This document shows, in pieces, positions 33,021 through 45,000 of a DNA stretch of 64,000 nt. Positions within the stretch are counted from its first letter, which is position 1, and each line of letters opens with the position of its first letter. The notes under the pieces are model-generated. The model did no database searches. It had not been told where the DNA came from and saw nothing but the letters and a program-made list of their open reading frames with translations. A program made the position numbers and the translations under genes. This DNA is from Callaeas wilsoni (taxonomy: Eukaryota > Chordata > Aves > Passeriformes > Callaeidae): positions 29,730 to 93,729 of the forward strand of contig VWPU01002133.1 in NCBI GenBank assembly GCA_013398955.1, written 5' to 3'.

Positions 33021-36000
33021 CTGAGGATCTGGAGCTGCAGGAAGAGCTGCTGCTGCTGGAGCAGTCTGGCATAAGCAGAATCCATGGGTGGAGGGGACTT
33101 CTCTGCTTTCTGGTCTGGAGGGATGTACTGGTGGTACTTGAGCTTCTTCACTTTGGGCTTGGTGTCTTTGGGCTTTTTGTGACGGTTCTTGCTGTCGCTG
33201 GATGATTTGGACTGTTGGGCCAAGAAGGAAAGGAATTAGGTGTGAGAAGAGCTCCTGTCATCCCCATGGGACCTCAGAGGCCTGGGACAGGACAGAGGCA
33301 GCTCCTGCTGGCACCCTGACACTCCAGCTCCAAGAGCTGCTGAGCCTGGATGTGGGGGACTCCCTCGGCACCGCGCCCCATCTCAGCTGTGCTGGAGAGC
33401 ACACGAGATGGAGAATGACCCTCCCTGCCTGCAAGGTACTCCAGGTTGCCTTATATCTCCTCCTGCTCCCAGCCCCAGGGGATGTCTTCAGTGCAGGACT
33501 CAAGCAATTGCCTCTAGCAAGGTGTATCCCTGCATCTTGTGCCATTACACAATGAATTAAATTAGTTTTTGACACAAGGTTTGTCTGCCTGAATTATACA
33601 AAGCCTTTAAGGGCAGACACCCAGAGCTCCCACACATTTGGGGTGCAGCACACGGGCACTTCAGGCTGGAATGCAGCCAGGTGCCCTGGGCTGGTTCCTC
33701 TCCCGGGCAGCCCGGAGGCACCGGCGTTACCTTCACGGCAGAGGGCACCGGCAGCGTCGGGCTCTCCTGCCCCGCTGGCTGCTTGGGGCTGTCGCACTGG
33801 CTGCCCTGCCCCGGGGCGGTGTCCGGAGCGTGGCCATCCGCACTGGGGGGACGATCCTGCAAGGGAGAGGTGAGACGGGCTGTGGGGCTGGACCCAGGGG
33901 CTGCCCAGCCCGGACAGGGGCACCTGGTACCCCGTTTCCTCAGTCCATGCTGTTCCCAGACCCCACAGATGCCTCAGTGCATCCCAGTCCCATCATGTCT
34001 ATCCCAGCCACATCCCCAGGCTATCCCAGTCCTTTCCTCTGTCTCCACAGTCCTCCTTGGTTTTCCAGCCCTCTCAATTTCACCTGAGCCCCATATCGTT
34101 GTTCACTTCCTCTGCTCACTGCTGGCCCCTCAGTGTCCCCCAGACTAGCCCAGTCCTCCCAGCTGACCTGTGGATGGCCACAGTCCCTCTGGTCCTCCTC
34201 CACCCCAGTCTGTCCCTTTCTCCCTCGTCCATCCCAGCCCCTCCAGTCTGCCTCAGTCCGCTCCAGTTCCCACATTCCCCTGGCTCCCTCGTTTCCCCCA
34301 GCTTCCACATTCCCCCAGTTTCCTCCCAGTTCCCCCCCAGTTGCCCCCCAGTTTCCCCCAGTTTCCTCCCAGTTCCCCCCCAGTTGCCCCCCAGTTTCCC
34401 CCAGTTTCCTCCCAGTTCCCCCCCAGTTGCCCCCCAGTTTCCCCCAGTTTCCTCCCAGTTCCCCCCCAGTTGCCCCCCAGTTTCCCCCAGTTTCCTCCCA
34501 GTTCCCCCCCAGTTGCCCCCCAGTTTCCCCCAGTTTCCTCCCAGTTCCCCCCCAGTTGCCCCCCAGTTTCCCCCAGTTTCCTCCCAGTTCCCCCCCAGTT
34601 TCCCCCCAGTTTCCTCCCAGTTTCCCCCCAGTCCCTCGCTCCACCGCGGCCCGGCGCTCCCCGGGGCTGCAGTTCCCGCGCCGGCCAGCAGCGGGCGCGC
34701 CCGCCCCGCGCAGCGCGGTCCCCCCGACAGACTCACAGAGAATCACAGAATTACAGAGAATTACAGAAAATCATAGAGAATTGCAGAATCACAGAATCAC
34801 AGAGAATCACAGAGAATCACACAGAATAGCAGAATTAATCAGGTTGGAAAAGACCTTTGAGATCATTGAGTCCAGCCTGTGACCTAACACCACCTTGTCA
34901 ACTAAACCATGGCACTGAGTGCCACATCCAGGCTTTTGTTAAACACCTCCAGGGACGGGGACTCCACCACCTCCCTGGGCAGCCCATTCCAGTGCCCAAT
35001 CACTCTTTCAGTGAAGAAGTTCCTCCTGATGTCCAGCCTAAACCTCCCCTGCTGCAGTTTAAGGCTGTGTCCTCTTGTCCTATTGCTGGCTGCCTGGGAG
35101 AAGAGACCGACCCCCACCTGGCTGCCCCCTCCTGTCGGGGAGTTGTAGAGAGTGATGAGGTCTCCCCCGAGACTTCTCTTCTGCAGCTCTCTCAGCCCCT
35201 CCTCACAGGACTTGTGTTCCAGACCCTTCACCAGCCTTGTTGCCCTTCTCTGGGCACGCTCCAGCATCTCCACATCCTTCCTGAACTGGACACAGCACTC
35301 GAGGTGCGGCCTCCGCAGTGCCGAGTACAGGGGAGGCATCACTTGCTCGGCCCGGGACCCCGCGTGTCCCTCTGCCCCTCCTGTGCTCCCTCGCCTGTGC
35401 CATCTCCGTCCCCCCGAGTCTCTCCTGTCCCCCCGTATTCCCCCCGCTCCAGAACGGCTCTCCCTACCTGCGGGGCTCCGGCAGGGGCGGCGGGGGGCGG
35501 CTCCGGGGCCTTGGAGCCGGGGGGCGGCTCGGAGGGGCCGGGGGAGCCGCGGCTGCGGGGCCGCTCCGGGGACAGCCCGTCGTTGCTGCTGTCCTCCTCG
35601 AAGGCGAAGGCGTCGGCCGGGCGGGGAAAGCCGCCCTGGCTGCCTGCGGGAGCAGAGGGGCGATGGTCAGAGCCTGCGGGAGCAGGGGGCAGCGGGGAGG
35701 GACGGGTGAGCCTCGGCCGCGCCCACCGCCCCCTCCCCGGCCGTGGGTGGGGGGCACACGGGGTGCTCGGGGGGCTCGGCTCGAGGAGAGCGGGGGAGCC
35801 CGAGCCAGGGACAGGGGCGTTTGGGAGAGGGAGAGGGAGGGGTTTGTGGAGCTGGGACCATGACCCACGTTGTTTGGGAGAGGGAGAGATGAGGGGCATG
35901 AGGAACCGGGACCACGGACTGTGCCCCGTGGGAGAGAAGGGGCACCTGAGGAGCCAGGACATGGGCCATGTTCCTCGGGACAGGGACAGACATGGGGTTG

Positions 36001-39000
36001 GAGGAGCCCGGCCCGGCAGCACAGCAGGGCTGGTGCAGGCAGCTGGGACTGGTGCAGGAGGGGCTCTGTCACCCTGCCCCTCCACAGGGCTGAGACGGGA
36101 GAGGGGCACCAGTCCCTCTCTCTGGGCTGAGCGCCCCGGCTGAACACCCACACCACGCACGGGACCTCGTCCTCAGCGGAAGGACTCAGGCTGAAATCAG
36201 CTCGGAGTGTGATCCATCTGCCCACGGCAGCCAACAGGAATGGACGTGGCTGCAGGTGCACAGAGGCTCCCACATCGTGTCTCTGTCCACAGGTTTCACC
36301 CACAGCACGTGGTTCAAACAGTGCTACTGCCTGCCCACAGCCCCAGGCTGCTCCGCCTGCACAGCTCCTGCGCTGTTATCTGCTTGTCAGATGGGCAAGG
36401 GCTCTTGACCCCGAGGTTTGATAATAAATAAAGTGCTGAGAAAAAAAAGGGCTCATGTGAGCCTCGGGAGAGCTGCAGGTGGGGGTAGAGGAAGGAGCAG
36501 CGTGGCTACACCCATAATCTCCTCGTGCTCATGTCTGGCATTTGTCAGGCAGCTTGGCACGCTGATAGTGAGGTGACAAATGGGGAAATAGGAAGGGCCT
36601 GGGGACAAGCTTCCACCTGTCCCTGCTGCTGGTCTAGCAATGTGCACCTTCTCACTGACACGCACCTCCCGCTCTGACCCCTGCCCCTATCTGAGAGATA
36701 AGGGTTATCGCCAGTCCCCGCGGCTGCTGGTGCCAGGTGGGCGAGGACAGAGCCCTGGCTCCCTGCCTGAGCTGCTGCCCAGACATGGGCTGGGGAAATG
36801 AGATCGGCCGTGTCCAACTCGCTCTCTTCATATGTCCCTGGAAACAGGACCTGTGTCCTCTCCATCCTCTCCATCAGAGGCAGCACCCAAACAGGTCCCT
36901 GAGGAGCTGCAGCATTGCATGGTCCACCTGGGCTGCACGGGAGCTGCTTCCCACGCCTGCAGGCCAGCGTGGACATCCCCTCTTGGGAAAAACGACTCCG
37001 AGCAACGGGGACTTGTGGATCTGCAGGGCTCCTGCTGGGCTGGCAGGGAAGCGTGTGTTGGGAAGTGGTGCCAAAGCTGGGAGCACAAGGGACCTTCAGG
37101 ACACGGCGACAGCGCAGAGCATGACAGGAATGCGCTGCATCCTGCTGCTTGATACCGCAGGCCTGTGCCGGTGGGGAATGCTTCCCTTATCTGTCCTGCT
37201 CTCACCCAGCCCGGCCCGAGCGTATTGTTTCTTGATCCCGTGTCCCTGCTGTAATCTCAGGCAGGATGGTGTTTGCTCGGGGCTGTTTCTAATGCACTGG
37301 GTATTGTCCTCTCGAGCCCATTGGACAAAGTGATGACAAGGACCTGGTAAAAAAAGTTTCTTGTATCACTGCTCAGCTATGCAGGGCACTGGCGGCCTCC
37401 TGCCACTGGGACGTTTGGGCTTTCGGTTGGGGTCTGGCACTTTCTGCTCACCCTGCCGGAGGTGATTAGAGGAACACGTCAGCTGAACTTTCCACTGTAT
37501 AAACAGTTGAGATTCCAAGGTTAAAGTAAAATGATTTTAAACCCTGTCATCTTTCTGGTATTGCAAAAACAAAAGGCTTAACGTTCAGAAGTGCCAGTGC
37601 TCATCTCTGCTCTGTGTTCAGCCCTTTGCCCCAAACCATGAGTACCGCAAGGTGCCTCTGACTCCAAAAAACGAGCTTGAGGATCCTTCAGCTTGGGGCC
37701 TTCTTCTGAGGGCTGGGATAGTGTCCTGGTGCAGCTGCACCACCTTCTTCTCATGGCACCCTGTGGTACCAAACAACTTCATGCTGGACCCTAATGTGCT
37801 GCGTGTTTCGCCCTAAATGGGATGAAACTGGCTTACAAGAACATGTTTTTCCCCAGCAATGTGATAGAAGAGCATTGTGAAAGGGAGAAATTTAAAACTG
37901 AACAAATCATTTTTAAGCCAGACTTTTTGTTTTTAACAGTTTCGTCCCGTAAATCTCTGTTTACCACAAGCTCCTGACAAGGCAGCTGGAGAGACGCTCT
38001 ATTCAAGATTCAAGCTCATTTGCCCAGCCTCCAAACCTCAGCTCCAGGGGATAAAGTCATGCTCAAACTGCCTCAAATGTTTATAAAGGGGGGATTTTTT
38101 GAAGCCTTTTCTTTTTCCAATGTTCTCTCCTTCAGTAAGTGGCTGGGGAGATTTTACTTGAACTCTCCTTAAAAATTCCTCTTCAGGCAGAGCCCTGGAA
38201 CATTTCACCTTCAAAGAGGAGAGCTGCAACATGCTGGGAGTGGAGCAGCTCCAGGGCCAGGCTGGAGAAGCTGCTGTACATACACAGCCTGCATTTCACA
38301 GCCCTCAAACCAAGAGCAGGAACAGTTGTGGGGCAGGACGGAGCAGTATCTGAGCCTGGAATATTTCACGTCATTTAAGATAGTTTCTGAGATGAAATGA
38401 AAGTCAACATGGTTCCTGTTTCAGCTCTTCATTTTTGGCATCTCTCCTGTCACTCCAAGACCTTTTCTGTCCCAAAGCCCTGCCATTGTCCCCAGCTTGC
38501 TCTGAGCTCCACAACAGACACTTCAAATGGGATTATGCCAATGGAAATGATCCCATTAATTGAGGAACTGTGAGCAACAGAACAGGCAGCTTCCAGGGGC
38601 AGAGCAGCTCTCAGTGCCACATTGGAGACCTGAGCACCAGCTTGGACGTGTGGAGATGGCCCCAGGCTTCAAAAACACGGGTTGCTGTCCTGTCACTGCA
38701 GGACCCTGCTGGCTTTCCTGCTCCTTTCTCTGCGTTCGGACCTCCCTGTCCTGGCACTGGGCCCTGGTGAAATTTGAGTCATCTTTCTGCTCTGCGTTGG
38801 CTCCCACACCAGCTTCCCTGCAGCAGCGTGGGGGAAGTAATTGTGGATGATTCTTCCTCCCCTCTTTGGTGGGAGGAGGTGAGGAGGAGAACCAAGCTTC
38901 GGCGTAAGGCAGGTGCTGGGTCCGGGTTGGTAGGAGTGTACCCTGTTTGGGGGTGCAGCCCCCCTCATATTCTCCAGCACCCCAAGGATGCTCCACACCC

Positions 39001-42000
39001 CAGGGATGCAGCATCCTGCTCTGCTGGGTCCTGCACACCACTAGCACCAGCGGTAGCAAAAAAGAGAACCACAGCCTTGCTGAACTGGGGCCACTTCACC
39101 CCCGTTTACTGGGATGAGAGAGCTTGGTGAGGCACAAGCAGGAGAATCTGGGCTGGTCTCACAACCAAACGCGTGCACTCAGGTTCTCTCCCATGCTGAA
39201 GGAAGGAGAGTCCTCTCTCCAACAGAGCGCTTCTGCGCTCAAAGCCTTGAGGAGGGAAGGGGTGTAAGGAGGGAGGTCCTTTCCGAGGGAATGCGGCTGA
39301 GCAATAGTGCGTGTTCCAGTGTCACTGCTCTAAGACGAGAGCTCTGTGCTCACAGGCTGTGTTGGACTGGGCTGGTTACTCTGAAGGCAATGACATTTAA
39401 GCAATAAAGGCAGCTCTTACATCCAGGTCAGTCACTTCCTGCAGCCACTGTGGCACCTCCTCGTCCCCTCGGCACCCCCTGCCCCACTCGGTGCACGCGG
39501 ACAACACAAACGTTCACTGTCACTACCTTTTATGGCCTCTTTCACAGCCGAGTCAACAGGAATAATATTCTTCTCCACCAGCTCCAAAGGACCCGGCCTG
39601 AGCGCAATCTTTTCATTGAGGTCATCTGCCAGTCGGGCTCTTTTCAGCTTCATTTGGGTGGACTGAATGGACCCCTCTGCAGCCGAGTCTAAAAGGCCAA
39701 ACAGAAGCATCAGGACCAGAGGCTCCTGTGGGCAAAGAGCGTGGTGCCCTTCAGCCCAGCCTCTGGGGGCTGTGGCCAACGCCTGAGCGTGGCTCAGCAC
39801 AGCAGGATCTGCTCTCCTAGACTGGGTGGGGCTGCTGTGATTTGGGACATGGGTCCTTCTCTGAGCCTCAGGCCCAGCTTCTCCATCCCCAAACAGGAGC
39901 CTCTGTCTACCAGCCTGGGCTTGCAAACCCAGCCTACAGCTGGAGCATCCTCTGCAAGGCCCAGGCATGATCTGCGATAGAAACTCCATTAGCAAGCTGC
40001 CCCTAACAAGGGCCAAAGGGGTCTCCAGCTCCTGCCTGCCAGGAGCACATTGGCGCCTTGTGGGCTAGTGCAGATGGGAAACAGCTGGAGAATAGAACCA
40101 TTGGCAGTGCTTGACAACTGGAGTAAATGACTTACACTGGAATTAAAAATGCTGGGTCTTGGACTTTTGGAGGTGACATGACTACAGTGCTCCAGGCCTC
40201 CAGGGAAGAACGAGCTGGAGAGGAGCAGAGCAAAGGTGGGTAGATCTGGAAGCTACAGCCCTACCAAAGCCAGATGAGAAGACCCCAGTCATTGAAGGGT
40301 GACAGAATAATAGCAGCTTAAACAGAAAGATTTCCTGAACAGAGCTATCTGGCTCCTCTCTTGGCACAGGTGTGAGTAGTGAAGGAGTGGGATTCTAAAC
40401 CAGACCATTTCTAAACCCTTGGGGGTCTAAAGTAAGAACAGCTGTGTGTAGGTTGTTCTATCTTCAAAGACTGGACACTCTCTGGAAGAGATACCATAGG
40501 GAACACGAGCTACAGGGCCTGATACCATGGAAAAGTCTCTGCAGGAGGTCAGGAGAGCTAATCTAGGGCCATTCCTGGCCTCGGATTATACAGACCAGTG
40601 AACACAAATGAGCTCCTTGAGGTGGACAGTAACAAAAGGGGTGCCTGGAAAGCATTTGGAAGATCCACACAGTCTCACTTGGCCAGTTCCAATCACCTCT
40701 AGGTCCTGCTGCTAACAAAATGGATTTGTGAGTCTGTGATACGCCAAGACACAGCTCCATGAAATGCAGAGCAGGATGGGCAGAGGTGTGAGCAGAGGCC
40801 GCAGGTGAGGAGGGTGTGGGGCAGCATATGCATCTTGCTCAACGCACAGCCAGGCACTCTCTGCTCTCTGCGGTCTCTCTCCCCTGGCTGTCCATGTCCT
40901 GTCCTGTCCCTGTCCATGCCTGGGGACTGCAGCTGCCTCCATGCCTGGGAACAGCCCCCCAGCTCCAGTCCATATCGCTTCTATTATTTAACCTAAGGGA
41001 AAGACACTCTCTACCTCTTAAACAAGCAATGCTGCTAGCTTATTTTAGGGATGCAAACACAAGGGAAAAGCAAGGCAGCCACACTGATCCGGCATGGGAC
41101 CCTGGCTCAGCCCTCCAGCCTGCCAGAGGAAAAGAGAAATACAGATTGCAGCCATGCTGAGAGCAGAGGGCAGCATTCACAGCTGCCAGAGCATGATCTG
41201 CTTCTTCCAGGCAAGTGACAGGACTCAAGGAGGGAGGGAGGCTGCACATCCTCTCTGTCTCTAAGAATCTTGTTATCTCTGCAGATAACGAGGGACACTG
41301 TGGTGTTCTGCTGTCTGTGATGGGATACAGCCCTGCCAGCTCTCTGGCCGAGAGGGAACACCGGGATGGGAGAGGAGAGAGCTGCTGTGGCTCACAGACT
41401 GATAGCAGGGCTTTCATACAGCTCTGCTTGGGTCACTGACTGCACGGGCTGTCACACAGAATATCCAGAATTACAGCAGCACAAAAGATGTCCAGCTTTG
41501 GGAAGGCGTTACAACGACCTGCTATAGGAATTTCAGTGCCCTGGACAACAAATGCACTGGGTTTGCTCTTCATGATCAGACATTGGCACCGGTGTCTAAG
41601 AGTTCTCTCTCACAGCTGTTCTGTACCCCACTGTTCCCTACAGCACCTTACACTGCTCCCTGCCAGACATGGGAGAAAGACTGGGTGGCCTTGGCACTGT
41701 GTCTGTCAGGGAATAAAAGCGTGTCCTCGTCCTGAACACCAGGTCTGGACAGAATTTCATCCATGTCCCGTTTGAGTCTGCCCCCCATGAGCAGCTGGGA
41801 CAAAGCAATGGCGATGAGATTCCTGGAGGAACACGAGAGGGGCAGGAGAAGCACGAGTCCCAGGACAGGAGACACACGAGTCCCAGGGCAGGAGACACAC
41901 GGAGCCTGTGGGAGGAGCTCGGGCAGTCTTACCTTGCAGAATGTGCATATTGACCAGGTCTGACCGCTCAGGCCTGCTTCTGATCTTGTGCTTGAGATAA

Positions 42001-45000
42001 TCTTCAGTCTGCAGAACACAAACGCAAAGTTACCTGGCTAGAGCAGCAATAAGGTACTGAGAGCACCTGCCCCTGTGCCATCCCGCGATTCTTTTGGATT
42101 TATTACAAGCTGGGTTGAGCCAGCTCCTAAAGGACATTTTTCATCACTTAAACACTGCTTTTTCTTGGGAGTTCTTCTTGTTCCGAAGTTCTTCAGAAAG
42201 GGAACAACGTGCACCCACTGCTGTGCCCTTTGCCATCACTGTTGGGCTTCTGATGCCTGAAATGTTATGAGAACTCATGGGAAGGGTGAGACCTATTCCC
42301 TGAGAGTGGTGGGCCTGCACACCACGTCACCTTTGAGAGCTGCACCAGAGTGTCCTGGTGCAGTGGCTTCACAGAAGTCCTGGTAGCAGTGGCTTCTGTG
42401 GGAGGCCCAGCGCTCCAGGGTGAGATATCAGGCAGAGCAAGTCATGAAGCCACTCAGACTCTTTACCCAGGTCAGCCACGAGGCTTAACCTTCCTGCAGC
42501 CTTGCAGCCCCTGTGCTCTGTGGTTCCTCACCTAGGCTATGAAATGGGGCTGGGAAAATCTGCTCTGCAGCCACTGCAGCTGAGCTTGTGATGGACACGG
42601 TCCTGGAGCCTTGTGCCAACTCCCTCATGGCTTTAGGAACAGAGAGGCACACAGAGGTACAGTAACACCACCCATAAGGGCCAAGAAAGTCAGCCTTGAG
42701 GGCAGATGACCTCATGAGTACAAATATAAGCTTATCCCCTGGTGAAGAAAAGCTAGGGCTCAGCTTAGACAAGCTCTTAGCTAAGCTGAGCTGCAAGAAG
42801 AAATAGCACAAAAATTTTACGTAGTTCAAAGAGGTTAAAATCTTAAGGATAAATATAAAAGAATAGTACAAGCAGCTGGAGCAAAATTGGAAATCCACAG
42901 TACAAAATGTACAGGATCATGAGAAAAAGATCTTATAAGGACTGCTGCAGCCAGGATCAGGCAATGGAAAGTGCTGTCTGTGTTTCATAAACAGGAGAAA
43001 TAATTGTGCACACTGCTGAGATGGCTACAGGATTTAATGCCTTTTAAAAAACATCCTCACTAAAAAGATAAATGGCTCTTTATCAAACAGGTGGCTCAGC
43101 CAAGAACCTTCAGCAACAAAAGAGAAAAAGCTCCAGTTATCAGGTTGGAGAACAGGCTAGAGGGTACTCAGAGGAGTTGAGTGTTCCCAAACAGTTTGAG
43201 ACACATGAGGCTGGAGTAATAGCAACTAGCCCTGGTTTTCCAGGAAACTGGGCAAAGGAGAGAATAATTTCTAGCTTTAAAAGAGGTGGGAAGAAGAAAC
43301 GAGGAAATTACAAAGCAGACAGCAAGATATTGGACCAAGTAATCAAACAATCTGTATAAATGGATTTTGAAGATAGCAAGGAGGTGAGCACCAGCCAGGA
43401 TGGATTTATCAAGAACAAATCACACCACACCAACCGAAATTCCTTCTATGGAGAAATGACAGATTTCTGTTGCAGGAATAAACAACGAATGTCATGCAGC
43501 TTGACTCGAAGCATGTTTTGACATTATCTCACATGGCTTTCTCACATGCAAGCCAGAGAAATTTGGTCTGGATAAGACTAATATAAAAAAGGAGCATAGC
43601 TGTGGATTGCCAGAGGAATTGGAAATGGCTCACAGTCTAAACAGAAGAATAAATCAAGTCCTGTTACAAAGCAATTTTTCCTGCTAGTCAATATATTAAT
43701 TAGTGTCTTGAACGATGGAAGACATACTCCTTAATTCTGAATCATTCAAGGCTAACTGATTACAGTGCACCATGATTTGGCACAAGTGATGATCTGAAAT
43801 ACACGTGCTACAGTTTCAAGAAGGACATTTGGGATGGACTGTGTTCAGGTCACAGCCACAGCGAAGCCAGCTGATGAAGCACTGCAGTGGATGAAGAATT
43901 AATGCACCAGAGATGCTCCTGCAGTGGTCACTGCACAGGGCCTTAGGCAGAAATTAGTTACTCCATGCACAGGAAAAGTATAAAAGGCTCTGGAGAATTC
44001 AGTGATCAGCAGCTGACTCACAACCCCAAACCAGCAAGGGAGACACAGCACAGGGTGTGAGCTGGGCCCTGTTCTGTGCCCTGCATCTGAAAGGGTCCAT
44101 GGAAGGGTCTGGGCAGCAGCTGCAGACATCACCACTGGGTCAGAGATGAAAGCAATGGGAGGGCTGAGAGGAGGGGAGGTTGGTGAGCCCAGAGGTGAGA
44201 TGGCTCTTGGGGCACAGGATGCAAAACAGCTTTTAAAAGTGCTGCAGGGAAAAAGAGACACAGTTCTGCATATGCAGTGTGCTCAAACTTCAGCAGAACA
44301 GCTCGGGCTGGGGATCAGGGGCCATGGGCTCACAGCACAGGTCAGAGAACACTGGAGCAGTGGGGTGTCTGTGGGAGCTCACGCTCTGGAGCGGGGTCCA
44401 GGGTGTCTGTGGGTGCTCACACCCTGGAGCAGGGCACGGGCAGTGGGGTGTCTGTGGGAGCTCACACTCTGGAGCGGGTTCCAGGGTGTCTGTGGGTGCT
44501 TACACCCCAGAGCAGGTCCCGGGGTGTCTGTGGGTGCTCACACCCCAGAGCAGGTCCTGGCAGTGGGGTGTCTGTGGGAGCTCACACCCTGGAGCAGGTC
44601 ACGGGCAGTGGGGTGTCTGTGGGTGCTCACACCCCGGTCAGGACTGATCCAGGGTGCTGTTCTGCCCTGGGGCAGTGCAGGACAGCCGCCCCTGCAGCCC
44701 CTCTTGCTGGGGTGCTGGTGAGTGCTCAAGCCCCGCTGAGGCAGACGGCCCCAGGAAAGCCAGCCTGCTCTCTGTCCTCTACCCCAGCAATCTGTTATAG
44801 GACATCAACTTCAAAGTCTGCCGTGCTGGCCTGATGCCAGCCTCTAACATAGCCAGTGACATGTTTAAACAAATAATAGACATTTTGTTTACTGAAGTCT
44901 TTACAACGCCTTACCCTTCCCCCATATTTTTTTCCCAGCTTATTTCCACCAACACAACCCCGTGCTTGGACCGTGTGTGGGTTTGCCTGGTTCCTGTGCC

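Larger units (their letters stand above)
33857..35467 (-). other. MYOCD: MYOCD intron 6, 1.6 kb, repeat-rich
   Basis: Contains a 43-bp minisatellite (about 34285-34650), a 90-bp CpG-dense patch (about 34640-34732), and a CR1 fragment (34735-35345) with an expanded satellite-like tail. Together these fill most of the intron. Confidence 0.85.

Noticed and set aside
34021..34882. Several 200-250-codon frames rich in Asn-Trp-Gly or Phe-Pro-Pro-Ser
   Set aside because: All are readings of the 43-bp minisatellite in its different frames. They are not genes.
34857..36143. 428-codon plus-strand open frame
   Set aside because: It is the antisense of a CR1 fragment joined to the antisense of MYOCD exon 6. 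No protein family is visible.
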